A stretch of 7,695 bases of DNA from an uncultured Collinsella sp. (GTDB taxonomy: Bacteria > Actinomycetota > Coriobacteriia > Coriobacteriales > Coriobacteriaceae), in assembly GCA_958446785.1 (NCBI GenBank), contig CAUCXP010000063.1, forward strand, positions 1 to 7,695, given 5' to 3'. The notes under the pieces were generated by a model. That model saw only the letters and a program-made list of their open reading frames with translations. It did not search any database and was not told where the DNA came from. The position numbers and the translations under genes are program-made. This document shows positions 1-5,201 of this stretch, piece after piece. Within the stretch, counting starts at the first letter, position 1. Each line of letters begins with the position of its first letter.

Positions 1-55
1 AACCCGCGACCCCAACCTTGGCAAGGTTGTGCTCTACCAACTGAGCCATGTCCGC
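1..55 (-). tRNA. tRNA-Gly (GCC), 3' part cut by window edge
   Basis: The reverse complement begins GCGGACATGGCTCAGTTGG, a normal acceptor 5' strand and D-arm. The anticodon loop CTTGCCAAG gives anticodon GCC (glycine). The T-arm is cut at position 1. The 55 visible bases are identical to the same part of the complete tRNA-Gly at 205-280, so this is a second copy in the cluster. A terminator-like hairpin separates it from the upstream tRNA-Cys, and I see no separate promoter in the 42-nt gap. Confidence 0.95.
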
Positions 56-60
56 ATATG

Positions 61-88
61 TAAAACAAAACGGGCGCCGGAGCGCCCG
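61..88 (-). terminator. Intrinsic terminator-like hairpin after tRNA-Cys
   Basis: Read on the minus strand, a 7-bp all-GC stem CGGGCGC/GCGCCCG with loop TCCG is followed by TTTTGTTTTA. This is the form of a rho-independent terminator. It starts 9 nt after the CCA end of tRNA-Cys. It lies upstream of another tRNA-Gly, so it may be leaky or act as a processing or attenuation hairpin rather than a full stop. Confidence 0.7.
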
Positions 89-97
89 GATGTTGCC

Positions 98-171
98 TGG
101 AGGCGAAGCCCGGATTCGAACCGGGGGTAAAGGCTTTGCAGGCCTCTGCCTTACCACTTGGCCACTTCGCC
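98..171 (-). tRNA. tRNA-Cys (GCA)
   Basis: The 74-nt gene includes an encoded CCA. The acceptor stem GGCGAAG pairs with CTTCGCC, the anticodon loop carries GCA (cysteine), the T-loop is GGTTCGAATCC, and the discriminator is T (U73), as expected for tRNA-Cys. It lies 33 nt downstream of tRNA-Gly and is probably co-transcribed with it from the promoter near 293-321. Confidence 0.97.
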
Positions 172-204
172 GAAAAGAACCGCCTAAACGGTCCGGAAAT
201 GCAA

Positions 205-280
205 TGGAGCGGACAACGGGGCTCGAACCCGCGACCCCAACCTTGGCAAGGTTGTGCTCTACCAACTGAGCCATGTCCGC
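205..280 (-). tRNA. tRNA-Gly (GCC)
   Basis: This is a complete 76-nt tRNA with encoded CCA. The acceptor GCGGACA pairs with TGTCCGC, the discriminator is T (U73, usual for bacterial tRNA-Gly), and the anticodon loop CTTGCCAAG gives GCC. The T-loop has the canonical GGTTCGA-type sequence. It is the first gene of the cluster, starting about six bases after the predicted transcription start. Confidence 0.97.
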
Positions 281-292
281 TTGCGGGTTATT

Positions 293-341
293 AATTTACG
301 CGAGTTGTCCAAAAGACGCAAGTACTTTTTTCAAAAAACTT
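293..341 (-). promoter_or_regulatory. Promoter of the tRNA Gly-Cys-Gly cluster with upstream A/T element
   Basis: On the minus strand, a -35 box TTGCGT (316-321) and a -10 box TAAATT (293-298) are separated by 17 bp, placing the start near 286, just ahead of tRNA-Gly. Directly upstream of the -35 is TTTTTTGAAAAAAGTAC (322-338), where an UP element would sit. The block 316-341 matches 22 of 26 bases of the equivalent block upstream of tRNA-Leu at 3786-3811. I infer a shared strong stable-RNA promoter architecture. Confidence 0.7.
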
Positions 342-385
342 GTCTGCCGCATGTTCTTAGTAGCTAAACGAGCTAAAGCGATTGG

Positions 386-1168
386 CTAGGCACACGATTC
401 CAGCGCTCCGCTAAACAGCTTCACCATCTGCACGCGCGTGCCGGCGCCGTCCGTACGACGAGCAACCTCCACGTTATCGACGAGCATACGCATAAGTTTG
501 ATACCACGGCCGCGTTCCTCAGATGCGACCGGTTCGCTCGTTTCATCGATAGAATAGCCGGCACCTCGATCAAGCACCTCAACCACAACGCGATCGCCAT
601 AGGCCTGAACCGTCAGGACGCACCCGATACCGCCCGCATGGTCATAGGCATTGCCCAGCGCCTCCCCCGACGCCAATGCGACATCGTAGCGCTCGTCGCG
701 GCGTAACGGAAGCGATTCAAGGAGTTCGGCGATGCGATGCCGGTAGTACGGAAGATTCTCGATACCCTGACGGACCTCGACGCTCTTGCTCCAGCGCGGC
801 AACTCCCCCACCGGAATGGCGGGAATAGACTCCCGTGCCGGCCCCGCGACATGAAGGATATCGACAAGACGAGCAATCTCCAAAAAGCGAACAACTTCAC
901 CTGATGCATTGACGAGCGAAAGCAGGCCTTCTCGCCTCATGAGCTCACGAGCGCGCGTAAGCAGGAATGCCAAGCCCGTCGAATCGATAAAGCTAACAGC
1001 CTGACAGTTGATGACGACGCGACGCACGCCGCGGCCAATCAAAGCATCCAACCGCCGGCGCAGCGTAGGCACCGTGGCGATGTCGATATCGCCTGGTGGC
1101 GTCAAAACCGCTATGTCATTCCACTCATTCATACGACCATGGTTCCCCAAAAAGCCCGCTCGATGCAT
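386..1168 (-). CDS. Fused RsbV-like STAS antagonist and RsbW-like HATPase anti-sigma kinase
   Basis: This 260-residue protein has two partner-switching domains. Residues ~17-107 form a STAS domain like RsbV/SpoIIAA, with the phospho-acceptor motif FIDSTGLAFLL (Ser63). Residues ~130-255 form a GHKL/HATPase kinase like RsbW/SpoIIAB, with N-box SGEALGNAYDH (Glu169, Asn173), G1 box LDRGAG (Asp200) and G2 box RGRGIKL. In classical systems these are two proteins: the kinase holds a sigma factor and phosphorylates the antagonist. Here they are one chain, so regulation may occur within the molecule or between copies. The ATG at 1168 is preceded by GGGGA at 5-nt spacing. In-frame alternatives are TTG at 1180 and ATG at 1132, which is closer to the STAS fold. 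It lies 41 nt after the phosphatase gene and is probably co-transcribed with it. No sigma factor is adjacent. No convincing terminator is seen before the tRNA promoter. Confidence 0.88.
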   Translation of the reverse strand: MHRAGFLGNHGRMNEWNDIAVLTPPGDIDIATVPTLRRRLDALIGRGVRRVVINCQAVSFIDSTGLAFLLTRARELMRREGLLSLVNASGEVVRFLEIARLVDILHVAGPARESIPAIPVGELPRWSKSVEVRQGIENLPYYRHRIAELLESLPLRRDERYDVALASGEALGNAYDHAGGIGCVLTVQAYGDRVVVEVLDRGAGYSIDETSEPVASEERGRGIKLMRMLVDNVEVARRTDGAGTRVQMVKLFSGALESCA

Positions 1169-1209
1169 TCGTTTCCCCAACCGTGCGGATTCAGCCCGCC
1201 CAGCGTCGT

Positions 1210-3555
1210 CTATGAACGACCCCGTAAAAACTCAAGGGACACCAATGCAATGTCATCGTCCAGCGCCGATTCGGTAAATCGGTCAAGCTCGCCCAAGACC
1301 TTGCCGCAAATGCCCGATACGCCCTCACCCGAGACAGAGAGCAGAAGATCGCGAAGGCGCTGTTCGCCAAAGAAAGCACCCGAGCGATCACGTGCTTCGA
1401 TCGTTCCGTCGGTATACATAAATAGCATGTCACCAGGAGCGAACGTAAAGGCACCCGTCTCGTAGACCATGCTCTCAAAGGCACCGATTACGCCCGATTG
1501 GCATCCAAGCAGCTCAACCTCTCCCCCACGGGCCTCGCCGCCACCCAGCGGCATCGACTCTGGCCTGATGACCATGGTCGGAGGATGGCCCGCCGAACAA
1601 TACGTTGCGCGTCCGGCTTTAAGGTAAATCTTGGCGATAAAGGCCGTCACGAACGTCTCGACCCTCGAAAAGCCCATGAGCATGCTGTTAAGGGAGCGTG
1701 CCATGCGGGCCGGTCCAGCGCCCTCCCAAGCATATGCCGTCAGGGCCGTCTTGACGAGCGCGGACATCGATGCAGCCTCAATGCCTTTGCCAGACACATC
1801 ACCCAGAATCATGACGGCGCAGTCGTCGGGAAGACGGATGAGCGTATAGAAATCGCCGCCGACCAACGCCGAGTTCGTGGCCGACAGGTACACCGAATCG
1901 GTTGCGATACCCGGAACATCCCCCAGGGAATTTCTCATGCCGATCTGGAGGGTCTGAGCGATATGGCGCTCCTCGCGCTTTTGAGATTCGCCTTCGTAGA
2001 TCAGTTCAAAGTCATGCGCCAAGTGCACCAAGTAGTCATATTCAAGGTCATCAATCGGCTCTTGGCTACCATCACGAAGCAGCAGCGCGCGCGTTGTCGG
2101 GCTCTTCGCAACAGAAGCAGGAACAATCGCGTCGTTACTGTGCTTGCCATCACCCTCAGAGCGCGGGCGCCCCGCCTCGATGCCGGAGTCGACGTAGAGA
2201 CCTTGACAAGGCAGACCATGCGCCCTAAGCCAGCCTCCCATAGGCATCGATTCGTCAACGCGAGTTATACGGACGTGTTTAAGGTCCTCGGCACTCGTGC
2301 CGCCCAAAACAGACGCCTCAAAGCCATCAGGGCCAGCCCCCAGACGTGCCGCTGGCGCCGTCGTGGAAAAGAAAAGCTTCTCGGGATCGTCCGGCAAAGC
2401 AACGCGACTGCCGCCTTCAAAATCTATGACGTAGGAATCCAGACTGGCGTCATACTCAACAGGGCAAAAATGGCAGTTGAGCATATTGCAGATCTCGGAC
2501 GATACCGCCTGGGTAGCCGCGGCGGAATCGTCTAGAAAGGTAAACAACTCATCACGTAAGACATTGAGCGAGCGGCCAAGCTCGGCCGTACGACGAGAGC
2601 GAAGGCTCGATGCCATGCCGACCAGCTGGATAGACAGGTAATCGCAAATGACCTCGAGTACATTAACGTCATAGGCGAGCGGTGCCTGGGGGCGTTTCCA
2701 ACCAACTTCCAGCACGCCAAGGATCTGCGTACCGTAAAAAACGGGAAGACAGATCTCGCTGCGGTACGGAGGCATATCCTGCACGCGCAACAGGTGCTTA
2801 GAACGATTGTCCAGGTCCATGAACATACCGGAGGCGGCCCTATCGCCCTCAAGGTCCTGTTGAATCGACAAGCGACAGGCACGCGACTCGCGAAGAACAT
2901 ACGTCGGAATGCCAGCGCCATACGGCAAAAACTCGGGCAGGTAGCTGTCGTGCAGCTCCTTGGAGACACCGCGAAGCTTAAAACCGCCGCTCTCCGAAAA
3001 ATAGATAGCGGCACCCGAAGCATCGAGCGTTCCTACAAGTTGGTTCAAAACGGTATCAAGCAGGCTGGGTAGCTCATCGGAGCCCACGGTGCTCATAATG
3101 ACCGAGAGCGTGCCAGAGAGACGCTTGTTCGCCACTCTAAGCTCCGATAACGCACGCTTAAGTTGACGGTCGTGAGAATACTGTTCCTCGATACTGTGAA
3201 GCGCCACCAGGACACGTGGTGCACGACGCCCAAAGATGCGTGGAGGCGTTACGGAGCCCGCACGAACCAAGACGGGAATAAAAGAGCCGTCACTCAGCTT
3301 GAGCATCAGTTCGTTCTCGGAGCCATCGGTTTCAAATGGCAGACGATGTTCCGTCGCACGTTCAAAAGCGGACGAGTACAGGACGTCTTTAACATCTCCA
3401 CCGATGACGTCGGCGCGTTCCTCGCACATCAAACCAAGTAAGCGATTATTCACATGCAGAATGGTTCCGTCGAGCTCGCAAATGATGACAGCATCGCTCG
3501 TGATCTCGACTAGCTGGGCAACGTCTGCCCACTCGTTGCGTTCAAGCGTTTCCAT
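1210..3555 (-). CDS. PAS-GAF-PP2C (SpoIIE/RsbU-type) serine phosphatase
   Basis: This 781-residue protein is predicted to be soluble. It dephosphorylates a phospho-STAS antagonist, most likely the one encoded next to it. Residues ~10-120 look like a PAS sensor (VEITSDAVIICELDGTILHVN), followed by a helical linker. Residues ~155-318 look like a GAF domain. Residues ~326-500 are poorly recognisable, perhaps a degenerate second GAF. A helical, charged segment (~504-543) leads into the SpoIIE-type PP2C domain (~545-781). The expected metal-binding acidic motifs are present: GGDFY (Asp568), GDVSGKG (Asp586), YTDG (Asp716) and DDDIALV (Asp768). The conserved SAGHPP is also present, so the enzyme should be active. 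I prefer the ATG at 3555, with GGGG six bases upstream; a GTG at 3567 would add four residues but has a weaker site. The gene starts 26 nt after the T-run of the tRNA-Leu terminator, leaving little room for its own promoter. Confidence 0.9.
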   Translation of the reverse strand: METLERNEWADVAQLVEITSDAVIICELDGTILHVNNRLLGLMCEERADVIGGDVKDVLYSSAFERATEHRLPFETDGSENELMLKLSDGSFIPVLVRAGSVTPPRIFGRRAPRVLVALHSIEEQYSHDRQLKRALSELRVANKRLSGTLSVIMSTVGSDELPSLLDTVLNQLVGTLDASGAAIYFSESGGFKLRGVSKELHDSYLPEFLPYGAGIPTYVLRESRACRLSIQQDLEGDRAASGMFMDLDNRSKHLLRVQDMPPYRSEICLPVFYGTQILGVLEVGWKRPQAPLAYDVNVLEVICDYLSIQLVGMASSLRSRRTAELGRSLNVLRDELFTFLDDSAAATQAVSSEICNMLNCHFCPVEYDASLDSYVIDFEGGSRVALPDDPEKLFFSTTAPAARLGAGPDGFEASVLGGTSAEDLKHVRITRVDESMPMGGWLRAHGLPCQGLYVDSGIEAGRPRSEGDGKHSNDAIVPASVAKSPTTRALLLRDGSQEPIDDLEYDYLVHLAHDFELIYEGESQKREERHIAQTLQIGMRNSLGDVPGIATDSVYLSATNSALVGGDFYTLIRLPDDCAVMILGDVSGKGIEAASMSALVKTALTAYAWEGAGPARMARSLNSMLMGFSRVETFVTAFIAKIYLKAGRATYCSAGHPPTMVIRPESMPLGGGEARGGEVELLGCQSGVIGAFESMVYETGAFTFAPGDMLFMYTDGTIEARDRSGAFFGEQRLRDLLLSVSGEGVSGICGKVLGELDRFTESALDDDIALVSLEFLRGRS

Positions 3556-3581
3556 CGTGGACCCCACCGTCTATCGGTAAC

Positions 3582-3603
3582 AAAAAAGCCTCCGAAGAGG
3601 CTT
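3582..3603 (-). terminator. Intrinsic terminator of tRNA-Leu
   Basis: On the minus strand, AAGCCTC-TTCG-GAGGCTT forms a 7-bp stem capped by a stable UUCG tetraloop. It runs directly into a T-run of six. It begins 11 nt after the CCA end of tRNA-Leu, as expected for a monocistronic tRNA unit, and ends just ahead of the phosphatase gene. Confidence 0.9.
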
Positions 3604-3614
3604 CTCAAATGCGA

Positions 3615-3704
3615 TGGTGTCGGAGGCGGGACTTGAACCCGCATGACCAAAAAGCGGTCACTAGCACCTCAAGCTAGCGCGTCTGCCAATTCCGCCACTC
3701 CGAC
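3615..3704 (-). tRNA. tRNA-Leu (GAG)
   Basis: This is a 90-nt class II tRNA with encoded CCA. The acceptor GTCGGAG pairs with CTCCGAC, the discriminator is A, and the anticodon stem CTAGC/GCTAG holds loop TTGAGGT, giving anticodon GAG (leucine). A long variable arm, GACCGCTTTTTGGTC, is typical of tRNA-Leu. It has its own promoter upstream and terminator downstream. Confidence 0.97.
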
Positions 3705-3761
3705 ATGCTATGTTGTTGACTCACGGTTCGTTTTGTTGGGCCCGCGCGTTCAACGAGGAAG

Positions 3762-3811
3762 ATAATAACCTATGATTCGAGAACTGTGCAAGCACTTTTT
3801 TCAAAAAAGTT
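3762..3811 (-). promoter_or_regulatory. tRNA-Leu promoter with palindromic A/T upstream element
   Basis: On the minus strand, a -35 box TTGCAC (3786-3791) and a -10 box TATTAT (3762-3767) are 18 bp apart, giving a start near 3755 and a leader of about 50 nt before tRNA-Leu. The 17-bp perfect palindrome ACTTTTTTGAAAAAAGT (3794-3810, one central base) sits directly upstream of the -35, in UP-element position. The same block, with four changes, precedes the tRNA-Gly cluster. Confidence 0.7.
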
Positions 3812-3905
3812 TACGAATTTGTAATTGCGCAGGTAGATCCGCATGTCCGGCCCCGAATCGGTGCGCCGTTCTCAAACATGTTCTGGGGGCTGATGCAAAT
3901 TTGGT

Positions 3906-3924
3906 GGCTCGGCTTTGCCGAGCC
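3906..3924. repeat. Hairpin with perfect 8-bp stem
   Basis: GGCTCGGC-TTT-GCCGAGCC is a perfect inverted repeat with a 3-nt loop. Neither side has a clean T-run, so a terminator role is uncertain. It lies 10 bp from a second, longer hairpin, and the pair may be a small palindromic repeat element or a bidirectional transcription barrier. Confidence 0.75.
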
Positions 3925-3934
3925 CTTATATGGG

Positions 3935-3960
3935 GAGGCCGGAGCTGAAGCTCCGGCCTC
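3935..3960. repeat. Hairpin with perfect 11-bp stem
   Basis: GAGGCCGGAGC-TGAA-GCTCCGGCCTC is a perfect inverted repeat with a 4-nt loop. On the plus strand it is followed by ACTAAATTTCTTATT, only moderately T-rich. It could end transcription from either side or be a repeat unit. There is no plus-strand gene here for it to terminate. Confidence 0.8.
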
Positions 3961-3987
3961 ACTAAATTTCTTATTAGATAAAGTGAG

Positions 3988-4004
3988 CGATCAAGGAATC
4001 GCAC
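3988..4004 (+). repeat. Left arm of 17-bp inverted repeat: stray copy of the oppF 3' end
   Basis: CGATCAAGGAATCGCAC here is the exact reverse complement of 4185-4201, which encodes the Ile-Lys-Glu-Ser-His near the C-terminus of OppF. In the oppF reading frame this copy has a stop codon (TGA at 3984-3986) two codons before its ATC and no further homology upstream, so it is not a second gene. It lies 20 bp outside the large palindrome. Confidence 0.85.
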
Positions 4005-4024
4005 CCCTCTGCAGTGGTAACACA

Positions 4025-4156
4025 GGGCCCGTGCTGGACTTAGTTTTCAGAACATTCCGCAGACCAGGAAACCCCCTTATCCGCAGCTCCGAAGGAGCAG
4101 GATAAGGGGGTTTCCATGGTCGAGGACGTTCTGAAAACTAAGTCCAGCACGGGCCC
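4025..4156. repeat. 132-bp nested near-palindrome downstream of oppF
   Basis: The outer arms 4025-4053 and 4128-4156 are perfect 29-bp inverted repeats beginning GGGCCCGTGCTGGACTTAG. Inside lie inner arms 4062-4082 and 4100-4121, paired over 21 bp with one extra base (core GGAAACCCCCTTATCC). The apex is GCTCC-GAA-GGAGC (4086-4098). About 55 base pairs can form in total. There is no terminal T-run. It starts 16 bp past the oppF stop codon, so as RNA it would be a very stable 3' structure that could end or protect the opp transcript. As DNA it resembles a MITE or REP-type element. No target-site duplication is obvious. Confidence 0.9.
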
Positions 4157-4172
4157 GAACGATAACAACCGG

Positions 4173-5201
4173 CTACAGGTCGATGTGCGATTCCTTGATC
4201 GGGAACGGCTCCGCGAAGTGACACGCGCAGCAGTGGCCCGGGGCAACTTCCTTAAACTCAGGAAGCTTCTCGGAGCAGATGTCCTGCGCGATCGGGCAGC
4301 GGGTGTGGAAACGACAACCGGTCGGCGGATCCAACGGTGACGGCGGATCGCCGGCAAGGATGATGCGCTTACGAGTCTTCTGGATATCAGGATCGGGCAC
4401 CGGCACAGCAGACAGCAGCGACTGCGTGTACGGATGGTGAGGCTCGCTATAGAGCGTCTTCCAGTCCGAAACCTCGACCATCTTGCCCAGATACATAACG
4501 GCAACGCGATCGGAGATGTGCTGCACGACGGACAGGTCGTGGGCGATAAACAGATACGCCGTACCAAACTTGTCCTGAAGTTCCTTGAGCAGGTTCAGAA
4601 CCTGGGCCTGAATGGAAACATCCAGAGCGGAAACGGGCTCGTCGCAGATGATCAGCTTGGGCTTCAAAGCGAAGGCGCGGGCGATGCCGACACGCTGACG
4701 CTGACCGCCCGAGAACTCGTGCGGATAGCGGTTGATGTGCTCGGGGTTCAGACCGACAACGTCGAGAAGCTCGCGGACGCGCTCGATACGCTCTTCCTTG
4801 GTACCCACGCCATGAATGGTCATGGGCTCAGAAACAATCTCGCCGATGGTCATGCGAGGGTTGAGCGAAGCATAGGGGTCCTGGAAGATGAACTGCATCT
4901 CGCGACGCATATCCTTGATCTCGTGCTTGCTCATCTCGGCAACGTCTTTGCCCTGGAAGAACACTTTGCCTGCCGTCGGCTTGGTCAGGCGCATGATGGT
5001 GCGGCCCGTGGTGGACTTACCGCAGCCAGACTCGCCGACCAGGCCAAAGGTCTCGCCCGGATAAATCTCGAACGAAATGTCATTCACAGCAGAGACGACA
5101 CGCTTGGAGAAGCGCTTGGCGAACATGCCGGACTCAGCGGGGAACTCCTTAGAGAGGTGCTCGACCTTAAGCAGCGGAGTACGCTCGTTGGTATCTGCCA
5201 T
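4173..5201 (-). CDS. oppF: Oligopeptide/dipeptide ABC importer ATP-binding protein (OppF/DppF type)
   Basis: This 342-residue cytoplasmic ATPase is one of the two nucleotide-binding subunits that power peptide import. It has Walker A GESGCGKST (56-64), Q-loop FIFQDP (Gln107), signature FSGGQRQR (163-170), Walker B LIICDEP (Asp187, Glu188) and H-loop His221. The C-terminal oligopeptide-transporter extension contains HHPYTQSLL and a cysteine group (Cys296, 302, 309, 324, 325, 327). Similar cysteines bind a 4Fe-4S cluster in some related ATPases. The ATG overlaps the stop codon of oppD by one base (TAATG), and GGGAGG lies 9 nt upstream, so translation is coupled. It is the last gene of the operon. 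Its terminal codons are duplicated in inverted form beyond the adjacent palindrome. Specificity for oligo- versus dipeptides cannot be read from the sequence. Confidence 0.95.
   Translation of the reverse strand: MADTNERTPLLKVEHLSKEFPAESGMFAKRFSKRVVSAVNDISFEIYPGETFGLVGESGCGKSTTGRTIMRLTKPTAGKVFFQGKDVAEMSKHEIKDMRREMQFIFQDPYASLNPRMTIGEIVSEPMTIHGVGTKEERIERVRELLDVVGLNPEHINRYPHEFSGGQRQRVGIARAFALKPKLIICDEPVSALDVSIQAQVLNLLKELQDKFGTAYLFIAHDLSVVQHISDRVAVMYLGKMVEVSDWKTLYSEPHHPYTQSLLSAVPVPDPDIQKTRKRIILAGDPPSPLDPPTGCRFHTRCPIAQDICSEKLPEFKEVAPGHCCACHFAEPFPIKESHIDL
4185..4201 (-). repeat. Right arm of 17-bp inverted repeat, inside the oppF 3' end
   Basis: GTGCGATTCCTTGATCG on the plus strand is the exact inverse of 3988-4004. 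This copy is the functional coding one, ending 9 bp before the oppF stop codon. It lies 28 bp outside the large palindrome, against 20 bp for the other arm. Confidence 0.85.

Larger units (their letters stand above)
3812..4024. other. Gene-free spacer between tRNA-Leu promoter and the post-oppF palindrome
   Basis: I see no believable gene here. Short open frames on both strands (3801-4004 minus, 3878-4105 plus) lack any recognisable domain and run through hairpins. The stretch holds two GC-rich hairpins (3906-3924 and 3935-3960) and a 17-bp inverted copy of the oppF 3' end (3988-4004). Positions 3812-3905 show no structure I can name. Confidence 0.6.

Noticed and set aside
48..269. 73-codon plus-strand open frame across the tRNA cluster
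   Set aside because: It runs antisense through three tRNA genes and a hairpin. It encodes the familiar false peptide that reverse-read tRNA genes give.
345..385. Possible terminator after the fused STAS-kinase gene
   Set aside because: The only inverted repeat is a short AGCT-based one with no GC stem or T-run. I cannot support a terminator here.
1498..2535. 345-codon plus-strand open frame opposite the phosphatase gene
   Set aside because: It lies wholly antisense to a gene with clear PP2C motifs, has no recognisable domain, and is rich in Arg/His/Ala as expected for a shadow frame.
316..3811. Direct repeats at 316-341 and 3786-3811 as attachment sites of an integrated element carrying the rsb genes
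   Set aside because: Both copies fit promoter -35 and upstream positions of tRNA units, and no integrase or mobility gene lies between them. A shared promoter element explains them better.
4040..4567. 175-codon minus-strand open frame overlapping the 3' half of oppF
   Set aside because: It is out of frame with oppF, Arg/Ser-rich, and its tail is translated from the palindrome. No ribosome-binding site or domain supports it.
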